A stretch of DNA of 53,578 nucleotides from an uncultured Candidatus Melainabacteria bacterium (GCA_934757255.1 CAKVLL010000011.1:1-53578), one strand, 5' to 3'; shown: positions 32,492 to 42,178, numbered from the stretch's first letter. Made by a program: numbers and translations. The notes: generated from the letters alone by a model not told the origin.

Positions 32492-33022
32492 ATGGAGATC
32501 ACATGCGCACAAATGGATGTTTTAATTTCGTTTTATTTAGAGGGAGATTTAAGTAGCGCTTTAAAGTTAAAAGTAGAAGAGCATTTAAAAAAATGTTCTA
32601 ACTGCAGGGCAAAATATGAAATTATTAAAACAATGATTGATGATTTAAAGGAAACTTTTGACGAAAAGGAAGAAATTTTTGCAAACAATAATCAATATCG
32701 TTTGTTCAAAAATAACTTGTCAGCGTATGTGGACAATGAACTTAGCGCTGATGACAATATAAAAATTAAAAAATATACAATAAACAACAAAAAAGCTAGA
32801 AAAGAACTTGAAGATACCTATAGCATAAAAAAGCTTATGAATGATTCTTTTTCTAAAACAAAATCAGAAGCCAAGCAAGACTTCTCAAGAAGTGTAATGA
32901 AGCAATTAGATTTGGCATGCGAAAATAATCTAAGCTTTCATCCTCTATTAAAAGTTGCAATCGCTTTTGTTATGACAGTTTTAGTACTATCTTCTATAAT
33001 TGTATTTTCATTGACTCTTTAA
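32492..33022 (+). CDS. membrane-anchored zinc-finger anti-sigma factor
   Basis: 176 residues. Residues 5-45 form an anti-sigma ZAS domain with His31-x3-Cys35-x2-Cys38 and Cys5 as zinc ligands. A second, similar segment (LSAYVDNELSADDN, 75-110) lacks the His/Cys set and looks like a decayed repeat. A single membrane helix (about 148-174) ends the protein, leaving almost nothing outside, so signal sensing must need another partner or the membrane itself. Last 4 nt overlap the convergent wecB gene. Confidence 0.88.
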   Translation: MEITCAQMDVLISFYLEGDLSSALKLKVEEHLKKCSNCRAKYEIIKTMIDDLKETFDEKEEIFANNNQYRLFKNNLSAYVDNELSADDNIKIKKYTINNKKARKELEDTYSIKKLMNDSFSKTKSEAKQDFSRSVMKQLDLACENNLSFHPLLKVAIAFVMTVLVLSSIIVFSLTL

Positions 33023-34134
33023 GCGAAATAGTTTTTAATAACATTTTCAATTTGACGAGAAGCTGTGCCGTCGCCATAAGGGTTTTGAGCCTTTAAGCGA
33101 GTAAGTTCTTTGGTAGAAGACAAAATCTTTTCACTTTCTTCCAAAATTTTATTGTAATCTGCGCCAACAAGTTTGGAAACTCCGGCATCAATACCCTCTT
33201 TGCGCTCTGTTTCATAACGCATAACAAGAGTAGGGCAAGCAAAAGACGGCGCTTCTTCTTGTATTCCGCCAGAATCTGTTAGAATTAGTTTTGCATGTTT
33301 CATCAAATAAACCAAATATGGGTAATCAAGCGGAGTTAAAAGATGAATATTTGCGAAATTTCCAAGTCTTTCGTGAATTTTATTTTTAACGTTAGGGTTT
33401 GGATGAACTGGAATTACGAAAGTGTGGTCAGAATATTTTTTAGCTAAATAACTGATTGCATCTATTATTCTATCAATTCTTTCACCATGATTTTCGCGTC
33501 TGTGCGCAGTTATCAAAATTAATTTATCATCAATTTTAATACCCTTATCTTCGTAAAATTTTTCAGAGTTCTCAATAACTTCCTTGGATAAACAGAAAAG
33601 CGCATCAATTACGGTATTTCCAACAACGTGAATTTTATCTTCAGAAATATCTTCTTTTAATAAAGCATTTTTATTAACTTCTGTTGGTGCAAAGTGAAGC
33701 GCTGCAACTCTTGATGTCATCTGGCGCATAACTTCTTCTGGGAATGGTTCATAAATATCATAAGAACGAAGTCCGGCTTCTACGTGAAATACCGGAATTT
33801 TGTGATAAAAACTTGTTAGAGCTCCACATAAAACTGTCATTGTATCGCCTTGAACAATTGTTGCGTCAATTTTGTTTTCGCAAAAAACTTTGTCCAAAGA
33901 CGTTAAAATTCTTGCTTGTACAGAAGATAATGATTGGTTTTCTCTCATGCAATCAAGGTTTATATCAGCTTTTAGACCGAAATATTCAAGAGTTTGGTTC
34001 GAAAGCTGTTTTTGTTGTTCTGTATTACAAATAATTACGTTATAATCTTGCGGATGTTTTTTCATTTCAAGAATAACAGGTGCGAGTTTAATAATTTCCG
34101 GACGTGTTCCAAAGATAAAAATAATATTTTTCAT
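33019..34134 (-). CDS. wecB: UDP-N-acetylglucosamine 2-epimerase
   Basis: Interconverts UDP-GlcNAc and UDP-ManNAc for surface polysaccharide. 371 residues: FGTRPEIIKLAP at the start, HVEAGLRSYD, the catalytic-region PEE, TAHRREN, and LTDSGGIQEEAPSF in the UDP site. No ribosome-binding site; TATAAT ends 6 nt before the ATG, a leaderless arrangement. Confidence 0.93.
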   Translation of the reverse strand: MKNIIFIFGTRPEIIKLAPVILEMKKHPQDYNVIICNTEQQKQLSNQTLEYFGLKADINLDCMRENQSLSSVQARILTSLDKVFCENKIDATIVQGDTMTVLCGALTSFYHKIPVFHVEAGLRSYDIYEPFPEEVMRQMTSRVAALHFAPTEVNKNALLKEDISEDKIHVVGNTVIDALFCLSKEVIENSEKFYEDKGIKIDDKLILITAHRRENHGERIDRIIDAISYLAKKYSDHTFVIPVHPNPNVKNKIHERLGNFANIHLLTPLDYPYLVYLMKHAKLILTDSGGIQEEAPSFACPTLVMRYETERKEGIDAGVSKLVGADYNKILEESEKILSSTKELTRLKAQNPYGDGTASRQIENVIKNYFA

Positions 34135-34140
34135 AGGAAC

Positions 34141-34146
34141 ATTATA
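34141..34146 (-). promoter_or_regulatory. -10 element of wecB, leaderless type
   Basis: Perfect TATAAT on the minus strand, 6 nt before the ATG. No convincing -35 at 16-18 nt. Confidence 0.5.
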
Positions 34147-34232
34147 CTATAAAATATTTTTTTGTTATACTTTTAGTGTCGTTGTAGTATTAATAAAATG
34201 ATAACGGAAGCGACGATAAGGAGAGTTTTGAT

Positions 34233-35603
34233 ATGAATAGACAAAAACCGCATGAACAGGATAAAAATGAGCGTAGACACAACTTTTTGCCGGTAGAAGA
34301 AAATCTTACCGCAGAACAAGTTAAAGAAGAAGCATCAAGATGTTTGACTTGTAAAAACCCAAGATGTGTAAAAGGATGTCCGGTTAATATTCATATCCCT
34401 GATTTTATCAAGGCTCTAAAAGAAGATAACATTGAAGAAGCCGGTGAAATCATAAGACAAACAAGTATGTTACCTTCTGTTTGCGGAAGAGTTTGTCCAC
34501 AAGAAAGACAATGTGAAGGAAATTGCATTTTAGGTATAAAAGGTGAAGCTGTTGCGATTGGCGCTTTGGAAAGATACGTTGGTGATAATACTGCAGCAAA
34601 AATCCCTGAAATTATACCAAGCGGTAAAAAAGTTGCGATAATAGGTTCTGGTTGTGCCGGCATGACAGCTGCTTGTGACTTGAGAAAAGCTGGACACGAT
34701 GTAACTATCTTTGAAGCTTTGCATAAATTTGGCGGAGTTTTAAGATACGGAATTCCACCATTCAGACTTCCAAGAACGGTTTTAGATAAAGAAATTGAAA
34801 ACTTAAAGAAAATGGGCGTTAAGTTTGTAAAAGACGTAGTTGTTGGTAAATCAATTACACTTAAACAACTTCAAGAAGATGGATTTGACGCTATATTTAT
34901 TTGTTCTGGCGCTGGGCTTCCAAAGATGATGCATATCAAAGGTGAAAATTTGAATGGTGTATTTTCAGCGAACGAATTTTTAACTCGTGTAAATTTAATG
35001 CACGCAAACGAAGAAAATTCAGCGACTCCTCTAAGAGTTGGTAAATCAGTTGCCGTAATTGGTGGCGGAAACGTAGCAATGGACGCAGCTAGAACAGCTG
35101 TAAGAGTTGGTTTCGAAAAAGTTTATATTGTATATAGAAGAACAGAGACTGAACTTCCTGCACGTTTAGAAGAAATTAGACACGCAAAAGAAGAAGGTGT
35201 TATATTCCAATTTTTGCATGCACCATCAGAAATTCTTGAAAAAGAAGGTTATGTTGCAGGCATGAGATTTGAAATTATGGAACTTGGCGAACCTGACGAA
35301 TCAGGTAGACGTAAACCTATTGGTACAGGCAGATTTACGGATTTAGATGTTGATACCGTTATTGTTGCTCTAGGAACAGGGCCAAATCCTATTATCCAAA
35401 AATCGGCACTTTTAGATGGTTTTGATTTTGCGCTTGATAAAAAAGGATATTTTACAGTCGATGCTGAAACTAGAGAAACATCAATTCCTGCAATTTTTGC
35501 TGGCGGTGATGTCGCGCCTGTCGGAGAGTCGAACGCTATTAACGCAATGGGCGCAGGAAAGAAAGCTGCAAAAGCGATTAATGAATATCTTGCGAATAAA
35601 TAA
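34233..35603 (+). CDS. glutamate synthase-type NAD(P)H oxidoreductase (GltD-like)
   Basis: 456 residues: N-terminal Cys-rich 4Fe-4S domain (CLTCKNPRCVKGCP, CGRVCPQERQCEGNC), FAD motif GSGCAGMTAACDL, NAD(P) motif GGGNVAMDAARTA, and the C-terminal FAGGDVAPV. Matches the small subunit of NADPH glutamate synthase and its relatives (NfnB, PreT). No large subunit is next to it, so whether it makes glutamate or bifurcates electrons is open. AAGGAG precedes the ATG. Confidence 0.9.
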   Translation: MNRQKPHEQDKNERRHNFLPVEENLTAEQVKEEASRCLTCKNPRCVKGCPVNIHIPDFIKALKEDNIEEAGEIIRQTSMLPSVCGRVCPQERQCEGNCILGIKGEAVAIGALERYVGDNTAAKIPEIIPSGKKVAIIGSGCAGMTAACDLRKAGHDVTIFEALHKFGGVLRYGIPPFRLPRTVLDKEIENLKKMGVKFVKDVVVGKSITLKQLQEDGFDAIFICSGAGLPKMMHIKGENLNGVFSANEFLTRVNLMHANEENSATPLRVGKSVAVIGGGNVAMDAARTAVRVGFEKVYIVYRRTETELPARLEEIRHAKEEGVIFQFLHAPSEILEKEGYVAGMRFEIMELGEPDESGRRKPIGTGRFTDLDVDTVIVALGTGPNPIIQKSALLDGFDFALDKKGYFTVDAETRETSIPAIFAGGDVAPVGESNAINAMGAGKKAAKAINEYLANK

Positions 35604-35692
35604 TTTACAAGATTCGCATTTTATGGTATAGTTTAAGCGTTATTGTATGATGCTAATATTGTAATTAGAAGAAAAAATAAGAGGGCTGTTTA

Positions 35693-36763
35693 ATGCTTAT
35701 AGAAAAATATTTGGAAGTTGTAGTTAAGCAAAGAGGATCAGACTTACATATTTCTGCCGGCTTACCGCCTGTTGTTCGTATTGACGGTAACTTACAAAGA
35801 ATGGATGTTCCGGCTTTGAAACCGGAAGAAGTTGAATTACTTTTGTTTCCAATGTTAAACAAAGAACAACGACGTAAACTTGAGCAAGATTGGGAATTAG
35901 ATTTTTCTTATGGCATTCAAGGTTTAAGCCGTTTTAGGGTAAATATTTATAAAGATAGAGGAAACTATGCCGCTGCGTTTCGTGTAATTGCGTCAAAAGT
36001 TCCTTCTTTTAAAGAATTGGGTTTGTCAGATACAGTAAGAAAAATTGCTGAAAAACCGCGTGGTTTGGTTCTAGTTACAGGTCCTACCGGTTCTGGTAAG
36101 TCTACGACTTTGGCGGCAATGATTAATTATATTAACGAAACACGTTCAGAACATATTCTGACAATTGAAGACCCTATTGAGTTTATTCATCCATCAAAAC
36201 GTTCAGTTATTCACCAAAGAGAATTGGGTCAAGATACCAGAAGTTTTGCTAACGCACTAAAATCAGCACTTCGTGAAGACCCTGACATCATACTTGTAGG
36301 TGAGATGCGTGACTTAGATACTATTAGGTTAGCGTTGACAGCTGCTGAAACAGGTCACTTGGTATTTGGTACTTTGCATACTTCTTCAGCTTCTCAAACA
36401 ATCGATCGTATCATTGATGTATTCCCTGAGGGGCAACAACAACAAGTTCGTGTACAGCTTTCAAACTCACTTGTTGCAGTATTTTCTCAAACTTTGTTGC
36501 CACTTCTTCAGGCTGATGGTACAAAACAAGGTCGTGTAATGGCGCAAGAAGTTATGTTGGTAATTCCAGCTATTGCTAACTTAATTCGTGAAGCAAAAGC
36601 TGCACAAATTTATTCTACAATGCAAACAAACTCAGGTTTTGGTATGCAAACTCTTGAAATGTCGCTTCGTGACTTATATATGAGAAAGAAAATCACTCTA
36701 GAAGATGCTCTTGCTCGTTCAAGCCGTCCGGAAGAATTTAAAAGAGGATTGCAAAATTCATAG
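35693..36763 (+). CDS. pilT: type IV pilus retraction ATPase
   Basis: Hexameric motor that depolymerises pili for twitching and DNA uptake. 356 residues, normal. GPTGSGKSTT Walker A, Asp box EDPIEFIH, Walker B ILVGEMRD and His box GHLVFGTLHTSSA; the C-terminal part has LEMSLRDL. GAGGG lies before the ATG. It is alone, without other pil genes. Confidence 0.95.
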   Translation: MLIEKYLEVVVKQRGSDLHISAGLPPVVRIDGNLQRMDVPALKPEEVELLLFPMLNKEQRRKLEQDWELDFSYGIQGLSRFRVNIYKDRGNYAAAFRVIASKVPSFKELGLSDTVRKIAEKPRGLVLVTGPTGSGKSTTLAAMINYINETRSEHILTIEDPIEFIHPSKRSVIHQRELGQDTRSFANALKSALREDPDIILVGEMRDLDTIRLALTAAETGHLVFGTLHTSSASQTIDRIIDVFPEGQQQQVRVQLSNSLVAVFSQTLLPLLQADGTKQGRVMAQEVMLVIPAIANLIREAKAAQIYSTMQTNSGFGMQTLEMSLRDLYMRKKITLEDALARSSRPEEFKRGLQNS

Positions 36764-36786
36764 AATTAATAGAAAATTATTTGATA

Positions 36787-36816
36787 AAAAACCGACCTTT
36801 TAAAGTCGGTTTTTTT
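36787..36816 (+). terminator. rho-independent terminator after pilT
   Basis: Stem AACCGAC/GTCGGTT (36790-36796 with 36805-36811), followed by T; A run on the other side makes it usable by the convergent ABC gene too. Confidence 0.82.
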
Positions 36817-36839
36817 ATTTAAATTGATTATAAATGATT

Positions 36840-38633
36840 TTAAGCTTTTGTTTCTTGTTTTTTAAATTGCATTTCATAAAGAGCTTTGTATGCTCCATTT
36901 TCTATTTTTAATAAATCTTCGTGGTTACCTTCTTCTACGATTTCGCCTTGATTGATTACAACAATTTTGTCAGCGTTTTGAATAGTTGAAAGTCTGTGAG
37001 CAATTACAAATACTGTTTTATCTTGCATTAAGTTATCAATAGCTTTTTGAACAATAGCTTCAGCTTTGTTGTCAAGCGCAGAAGTTGCTTCGTCCAAAAT
37101 AATTATAGGTGCGTCTTTTAAGAAGGCTCTTGCGATTGCAACACGTTGTTTTTGACCTCCGGAAAGAAGAATTCCTCGTTCGCCAATTTGTGTATTTAAT
37201 CCATCTTTAAGAGTAGATATAAATTCTTCCAGATAAGCCATTTTAACTGCTTTTTGAATTTGTTCGTCTGTTGCGTTTTCATTTCCTAGCAAGATATTTT
37301 CTTTAATTGTGCCTGAGAATAAAAAATTGTCTTGGAATACAACTGCGATATTTTGTCTTAAAGATTGCAATGAATAATCTCTAATATCGATTCCGTCAAT
37401 TGAAATTGAACCTGCTTTAATATCATAGAATCTTGGAATAAGGTTTACAATTGTTGTTTTACCGCCTCCGGAATTTCCTACGAATGCAATTGTTTGACCT
37501 TTTTTTACGTCAAGATTAATGTTTTTCAAAATAGGTGTATTAGGAACATATTCAAAATTAACACCGCTGAATTTGATATTAGAAGTGATTCCTTTTAATG
37601 TAATTGGATTTTCTTTGTCACGAATTTTAGGTAAAGTATCTAATTGATTGAAAATTCCTTCTATGGCGAAAAATGAGAATTGAACTGCATTTAAATTATT
37701 CCCGATATTTTTAACAGGTGTATATAATAAAATTAAAGCTGTAATGAATGAAACAAAATTACCGCTTGTAATTTGATTTGACATAATCAAATGTGAGCCA
37801 TAGCCAATAGCAGCAGCTATACCAACAGATACAATAACGTGCATCATTGGTGATAACCACTGAGTTTTTTGTACCATTTTAATTCTCAAGTTGAATACAT
37901 TTTTAAGAATATCCTTAAATTTATTGGTTTCATTATTTTGCAAATTGTAAGAAGTAATTGTTTTGTTGCCGGCAAAAACTTCGTTGTATTCTGTAATAAT
38001 TGCAGCATCCGCAACAACAGTTTTTTCCATAACACCTTTTATGCGTTTTTGGATTTTTGCTACAGGCGCAAAAGCACAACCTAAAACTACAACTGCGATT
38101 AAGGCTAGTTGCCATGAATTGTAGAATAAAACGCAAACAAGAGAAATTGATGAAAAAATTCTTTGTGTGAAAACGCTCAAGTTGTCTAACAAACCGGAAC
38201 AAGCAGAATCTGCCATGTTGTTAAATTGAAAAACAATGTCACCGGAATTTCTTTTATCATAATAAGAAGTTTCAAATGTAAGTAGTTTTTTAAATAAATC
38301 AAATTTTAAACCGTTGGTGATTTTTCCACCAACCCATGTTGAAAGGTATGAGGAAAGATATTTTAATCCGCCTTGCACAGAGGTGAATGCAACTATTCCA
38401 ATAGGTATATACCAAGGGGAAGCAACACTTTTTTCGACCATAACTAAGTCCATATAAGGTTTTAGTGCGAGTGCAATAACGGCATCTAATGAACCTATAG
38501 GAATACAAATTAGCATTGAGCAAAGAGCTCTGAACCAAACCGGTTTTACGTATGGCCACATGCGTTTATAGTTTTTGAAAAAACGTTGATTGTTTATAAC
38601 TGTTGAAAATTTTTCTAATATTTTACTTCCCAC
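36840..38633 (-). CDS. ABC exporter (MsbA-like, fused membrane and ATPase domains)
   Basis: 597 residues: six-helix membrane domain (30-315) and ATPase domain with Walker A GNSGGGKTT, signature LSGGQKQR, Walker B IIILDEATSALD and the H-loop AHRLST. The type and length fit MsbA and other lipid or drug exporters. The start is GTG at 38633, with GAGGG 6 nt before it. Probably exports a lipid or envelope precursor. Confidence 0.9.
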   Translation of the reverse strand: MGSKILEKFSTVINNQRFFKNYKRMWPYVKPVWFRALCSMLICIPIGSLDAVIALALKPYMDLVMVEKSVASPWYIPIGIVAFTSVQGGLKYLSSYLSTWVGGKITNGLKFDLFKKLLTFETSYYDKRNSGDIVFQFNNMADSACSGLLDNLSVFTQRIFSSISLVCVLFYNSWQLALIAVVVLGCAFAPVAKIQKRIKGVMEKTVVADAAIITEYNEVFAGNKTITSYNLQNNETNKFKDILKNVFNLRIKMVQKTQWLSPMMHVIVSVGIAAAIGYGSHLIMSNQITSGNFVSFITALILLYTPVKNIGNNLNAVQFSFFAIEGIFNQLDTLPKIRDKENPITLKGITSNIKFSGVNFEYVPNTPILKNINLDVKKGQTIAFVGNSGGGKTTIVNLIPRFYDIKAGSISIDGIDIRDYSLQSLRQNIAVVFQDNFLFSGTIKENILLGNENATDEQIQKAVKMAYLEEFISTLKDGLNTQIGERGILLSGGQKQRVAIARAFLKDAPIIILDEATSALDNKAEAIVQKAIDNLMQDKTVFVIAHRLSTIQNADKIVVINQGEIVEEGNHEDLLKIENGAYKALYEMQFKKQETKA

Positions 38634-38763
38634 AAAGCCCTCTTTCTTAGAATAAAAGCGTAATATAATACTTTAAAAAACGATGTTCTTTATAAGTATT
38701 ATATATTAAACACCATGTTTGTAAAATATAAAAAAATCAATAAAATTGGATAAAGTAGGTTTT

Positions 38764-39318
38764 TTATTTTTGTTCAATTTTTCTAATAATTTTGGCTGGA
38801 TTGCCAACCGCAAGAGAGTTTTCCGGAATGTCTTTTGTAACCACTGAGCCGGCTCCAATTACACAGCCATTTCCTATTGTAACTCCAGGAAGAACAATTA
38901 CTGAACCGCCAAGCCAGCAATTTTTACCAATTACGATGGGTTTCGCGGATTCTATAAATGTGTTTCTGGTTTTGTAATCAAGTGGGTGTATAGGAGTGTA
39001 GAGTTGAGTATTAGGCCCGATAAAAGTATCATCGCCTATTGTAACTTTTGCGCAATCAAGTATTACACAGTTTGCATTAAAATATACTCTTTCGCCAAGT
39101 TCTGTATTACATCCGTAATCAAAAAATATATTTGGCGTTATGTAGCATCCTTTGCCAATTTTGCCAACGACGGATTTTAAAATATCTAATCTTTTATTCT
39201 CATCTTTTTCTTGATTAAAATCTGCAATAAGTCCTCTTGTTTTATCTCTCAAACTTATTAAATATGGAGTCATTGGATTATACTCAACTCCATTAATCAT
39301 TTTGTTATATTCTTTCAT
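38764..39318 (-). CDS. hexapeptide-repeat acetyltransferase (maltose/galactoside type)
   Basis: 184 residues. N-terminal helical segment (MTPYLISLRDKTRGLIADFN) of the Maa/LacA family, then left-handed beta-helix repeats with catalytic His near 114 (TPIHPLD) and GGSVIVLPGVTIGNGCVIGAGSVVTKDIPENSLAVGNPAKII broken over the last turns. Transfers acetyl from acetyl-CoA to a sugar hydroxyl. ATG 39318 has AGAAGGAG 6 nt upstream, better than the in-frame ATG at 39336. Confidence 0.9.
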   Translation of the reverse strand: MKEYNKMINGVEYNPMTPYLISLRDKTRGLIADFNQEKDENKRLDILKSVVGKIGKGCYITPNIFFDYGCNTELGERVYFNANCVILDCAKVTIGDDTFIGPNTQLYTPIHPLDYKTRNTFIESAKPIVIGKNCWLGGSVIVLPGVTIGNGCVIGAGSVVTKDIPENSLAVGNPAKIIRKIEQK

Positions 39319-39353
39319 TATAAACTCCTTCTGCAAAATATTTTAACACACTA

Positions 39354-39393
39354 AAGCGGAATTTTGCGTCGCAAAATTCCGCTTATTTTTTTT
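39354..39393 (+). terminator. perfect 14-bp hairpin with T run on the plus strand
   Basis: Stem 39354-39367 with 39371-39384, 3-nt loop, then ATTTTTTTT on the plus strand. Both neighbouring genes are on the minus strand, where only TTT follows, so the polarity is the wrong way round for the small gene at 39409 unless it acts in both directions. Confidence 0.6.
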
Positions 39394-39408
39394 AATAATC
39401 AAAGAATA

Positions 39409-39603
39409 CTACCAACCACAAGCATTAGGCTGGACAGAACCATTCAACATGTTACCGATGTTATTAATAGCAGCATGCTGTTGTTTCTTTTTTAAATATT
39501 CATCAGCGTTAATACCTGTAATGTTCGAACTTTTATGTGCATTTGCAGTTTTTCTATCATAGATAGAAGCGTCGTGCGAAGAAACTCCATTAAGACTTGC
39601 CAT
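39409..39603 (-). CDS. unknown small protein (64 residues) with HLR1-like control site
   Basis: MASLNGVSSHDASIYDRKTA and a His/Asn-rich remainder with KKKQQHAAI, ending NACGW. No membrane segment, no family known. AAAGGA lies before the ATG. The 88 nt between the start and its HLR1-like box contain TATATATA-type -10 candidates. One of four unknown genes sharing this box. Confidence 0.65.
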   Translation of the reverse strand: MASLNGVSSHDASIYDRKTANAHKSSNITGINADEYLKKKQQHAAINNIGNMLNGSVQPNACGW

Positions 39604-39689
39604 AATTATATCCTTTCTTAATATTTATATATCGCTTATATATAAATAAAGTATTTTTATAAGATAAAATTTCATAATTTAAAGAAATT

Positions 39690-39707
39690 GTTACAAAACT
39701 TTACAAT
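39690..39707 (-). promoter_or_regulatory. HLR1-like direct repeat (TTACA, 10-bp period)
   Basis: TTACA at 39691-39695 and 39701-39705; fits KTTACAWWNNKTTACAWW without mismatch. It lies between two divergent genes, 88 nt from the minus-strand start and 69 nt from the plus-strand start. Confidence 0.6.
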
Positions 39708-39740
39708 TTTCCGATAATTTTTTGCGCATTCAAGTTGTTT

Positions 39741-39769
39741 TTGATTTTAAACCATATTTTTGCTAGCAT
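39741..39769 (+). promoter_or_regulatory. promoter of the MBL hydrolase gene, leaderless type
   Basis: TTGATT (39741-39746), 17-bp spacer, TAGCAT (39764-39769) preceded by TGC (extended -10), then 6 nt to the ATG. Confidence 0.6.
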
Positions 39770-39775
39770 AATTCT

Positions 39776-40399
39776 ATGATTATAAAGACTTTTATTGAAC
39801 CACCTATAGATAATAATAATTATCTTTTGATTGATGAAACGAGTAAAGAAGCGGCGCTAGTAGATTGCTCATCTGTTGATGATAGAATTCAAAATGAACT
39901 TGAAAAACAAGGAGCTACGCTTAAATATATATTATTGACTCATGGACATTTTGATCATATTGCAGGTATTCGTCCTAATCTAGGGTCTGGAGAAGTTTTG
40001 CCCAAAATAGTTATGCATAAAGCTGATTTGGATTGGTTAAAAAAAGCTAATCAGTATTTACCAATGTTTGGTATGCCAGAAATAACAATCCCTACAATCG
40101 ATATCTTTGTAGAAGATGGTTCAATAATTGAATTAGGAAGTCTAAAAATTAAAGTGTTACATACTCCTGGGCATACACAAGGTGGAGTGTGTTATTTAGT
40201 AGACAACTGTCTTTTTTCTGGTGATACAATTTTTAAAGAAGCTGTTGGGCGCTGTGATTTAGAAGGTGGAGATTTTAATCAAATTGTTGAAAGTATAGAA
40301 ACAAAGATTTTCACTCTACCGCCTGAAACAGAAATTTACCCAGGACACGGCAGGACTACGACCGTTGAATGGGAAAAACTTCACAATCGGTTTCTATAA
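39776..40399 (+). CDS. metallo-beta-lactamase-fold hydrolase (glyoxalase II-like)
   Basis: 207 residues. Zinc motif THGHFDH with His56, His58, Asp60, His61; further ligands in HTPGHTQGG, FSGDTIF and the C-terminal YPGHGRTTT. Short glyoxalase II-like members hydrolyse thioesters or act in persulfide metabolism; the substrate cannot be told. Leaderless start. The nth gene follows 12 nt later. Confidence 0.88.
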   Translation: MIIKTFIEPPIDNNNYLLIDETSKEAALVDCSSVDDRIQNELEKQGATLKYILLTHGHFDHIAGIRPNLGSGEVLPKIVMHKADLDWLKKANQYLPMFGMPEITIPTIDIFVEDGSIIELGSLKIKVLHTPGHTQGGVCYLVDNCLFSGDTIFKEAVGRCDLEGGDFNQIVESIETKIFTLPPETEIYPGHGRTTTVEWEKLHNRFL

Positions 40400-40411
40400 T
40401 AGGAATTAATT

Positions 40412-41038
40412 ATGTGTATAGATGAAATCGTACAAACCTTGAAAAATGCTAAGCAGCCTCAAAGCGATTTTGTAAAATTAATGGACTCGTTCAAAAATCC
40501 ATATTTGGTGTTAATTGCTTGTATATTAAGTCTGAGAACTAACGATAAAACAACTTATCCGGCGACGTTAAGGATGTTAAAACTTGCTAAAACACCATAT
40601 AAAATGAAAAATATTAACATTGAAACACTTGCAAAAGCTATTTATCCTGTAGGTTTTTATGAAAATAAAGCAAAACAAATTATAGAACTTTCAAAAATTA
40701 TTGATGAAGATTTAAATGGTAATGTTCCGGATGAAATTGAAGATTTAATTAAATTCAAAGGTGTAGGCAGAAAAACTGCAAATCTTGTTTTATCGTTAGG
40801 TTTTAATAAACCGGCAATTTGTGTCGATGTTCATGTTCATAGGATTTTTAATAGATTAGGCTATATAACGACTAAAACTCCGGAAGAAACCGAGTTTGCG
40901 TTGCGTGAAAAATTACCACAAAAATATTGGATAGATATAAATACGCTTTTGGTAACTCATGGACAAAATATCTGTAAGCCAATTAAACCTTTGTGTTCAG
41001 CCTGTCCTATAAAAGAATATTGCGCACAAAAAATCTAA
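40412..41038 (+). CDS. nth: endonuclease III (DNA glycosylase/AP lyase)
   Basis: Removes oxidised pyrimidines. 208 residues: helix-hairpin-helix IKFKGVGRKTANLVL with the catalytic Lys121, Asp139 in VDVHVHR, and a 4Fe-4S cluster Cys188-x6-Cys195-x2-Cys198-x5-Cys204. AGGAAT precedes the ATG; co-transcribed with the MBL gene. Ends 1 nt before the convergent aminotransferase stop. Confidence 0.94.
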   Translation: MCIDEIVQTLKNAKQPQSDFVKLMDSFKNPYLVLIACILSLRTNDKTTYPATLRMLKLAKTPYKMKNINIETLAKAIYPVGFYENKAKQIIELSKIIDEDLNGNVPDEIEDLIKFKGVGRKTANLVLSLGFNKPAICVDVHVHRIFNRLGYITTKTPEETEFALREKLPQKYWIDINTLLVTHGQNICKPIKPLCSACPIKEYCAQKI

Positions 41039-41039
41039 A

Positions 41040-42131
41040 TTAGTAATTTTTTGAAACGAAATCAGAAATACAATTAAGAGCTGGCTCTAAATTTTCGGCA
41101 CAAAAACCAAGTCGCACAAAGCCCTCCATTTCAAGCGTTTCTCCAGGGAGTAATGCTACGCCGGTAGTTTTTTGTAAATCTCGACAGAATATTTTAGACG
41201 GAACATCTAAGTTGTATTTTAGAAGCACGGTTGTTCCGCCGATTGGTAAAATACAATCCATTTTAGGGTTATTTTCCAACCATTTTTTCAAAATATCTAC
41301 GCCATTTCGCATAATCTTCAAATTTCTACCGGCAATAAAATCTCTGTTTTCAATTGCAATGGCAGCAAAATAATCGTCTAAAGCACTTATGCTAATTGTG
41401 TTATACTGGCGCTGATGATTAATTTCGTTTATCAAATCCAATCTTCCAACGACCCAACCAACTCTTAAACCGGGAAGAGAATACGTTTTAGAAAGGCTTC
41501 CAACAGAAATTCCTTTTTCATAAATATCCGCAATTGAGGCTGAATAAGGATTCCCATAAAGATTTAAGCCCCTATAAACCTCATCAGACAAAATCCAAAC
41601 ATTATTTTTTTGTGCGATTTTTACAATTTCTTCTAACATCCAATTTGGAATTACAGAACCGGTCGGATTATTAGGGTTGTTTAGACAAAGCAACTTTGTT
41701 TTTGGAGTTATAATTTTTTCTAATTCGTCTAAATTTGGAAGCCAATTGTTTTCTTCTTTTAGAAAATACAATTTAACTTTGCAACCCAATGATTTTGGTA
41801 TTGAATAATGTTGTTGATAAGTCGGAACTATAGAAACAACTTCATCGCCGGCTTCTAACAGAGATAGAAAGACCAATTGGTTTGCGCCTATTGCACCATG
41901 AGTTACTGTAATATTTTCAACATCTTGTTTTTCATAAAGTGATTTGATTGCGCATTTAAGTTTAGCAGAACCTAGGATATCGCCATAACCTAATTTTACA
42001 TTAAATATTTCTTTATCATACGGTAAATCATTTATTGAAAGTGGTGAAATACAAGTCGTTGTAAGGTCATATTTTGCTGACGCTTCGTACTTATTCATCC
42101 ATTCTTCAATTTTAAAATCATCTATTTTCAT
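41040..42131 (-). CDS. class I/II PLP-dependent aminotransferase
   Basis: 363 residues of fold type I: LNNPNNPTGS, SDEVYRGL, and the PLP Lys in SLSKTYSLPGLRVGW (near 229), plus the C-terminal Arg in VRLGFC. N-terminus LTTTCISPLSI and overall length recall capreomycidine-synthase-like and aspartate-family aminotransferases; substrate open. TATGAT ends 6 nt before the ATG (leaderless type). Confidence 0.88.
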   Translation of the reverse strand: MKIDDFKIEEWMNKYEASAKYDLTTTCISPLSINDLPYDKEIFNVKLGYGDILGSAKLKCAIKSLYEKQDVENITVTHGAIGANQLVFLSLLEAGDEVVSIVPTYQQHYSIPKSLGCKVKLYFLKEENNWLPNLDELEKIITPKTKLLCLNNPNNPTGSVIPNWMLEEIVKIAQKNNVWILSDEVYRGLNLYGNPYSASIADIYEKGISVGSLSKTYSLPGLRVGWVVGRLDLINEINHQRQYNTISISALDDYFAAIAIENRDFIAGRNLKIMRNGVDILKKWLENNPKMDCILPIGGTTVLLKYNLDVPSKIFCRDLQKTTGVALLPGETLEMEGFVRLGFCAENLEPALNCISDFVSKNY

Positions 42132-42137
42132 AAATAT

Positions 42138-42143
42138 ATCATA
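42138..42143 (-). promoter_or_regulatory. -10 element of the aminotransferase gene, leaderless type
   Basis: TATGAT on the minus strand, 6 nt from ATG 42131. No good -35. Confidence 0.45.
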
Positions 42144-42178
42144 TCAGAAACTAAAATTAAAAATAAACATTTTTGTGG

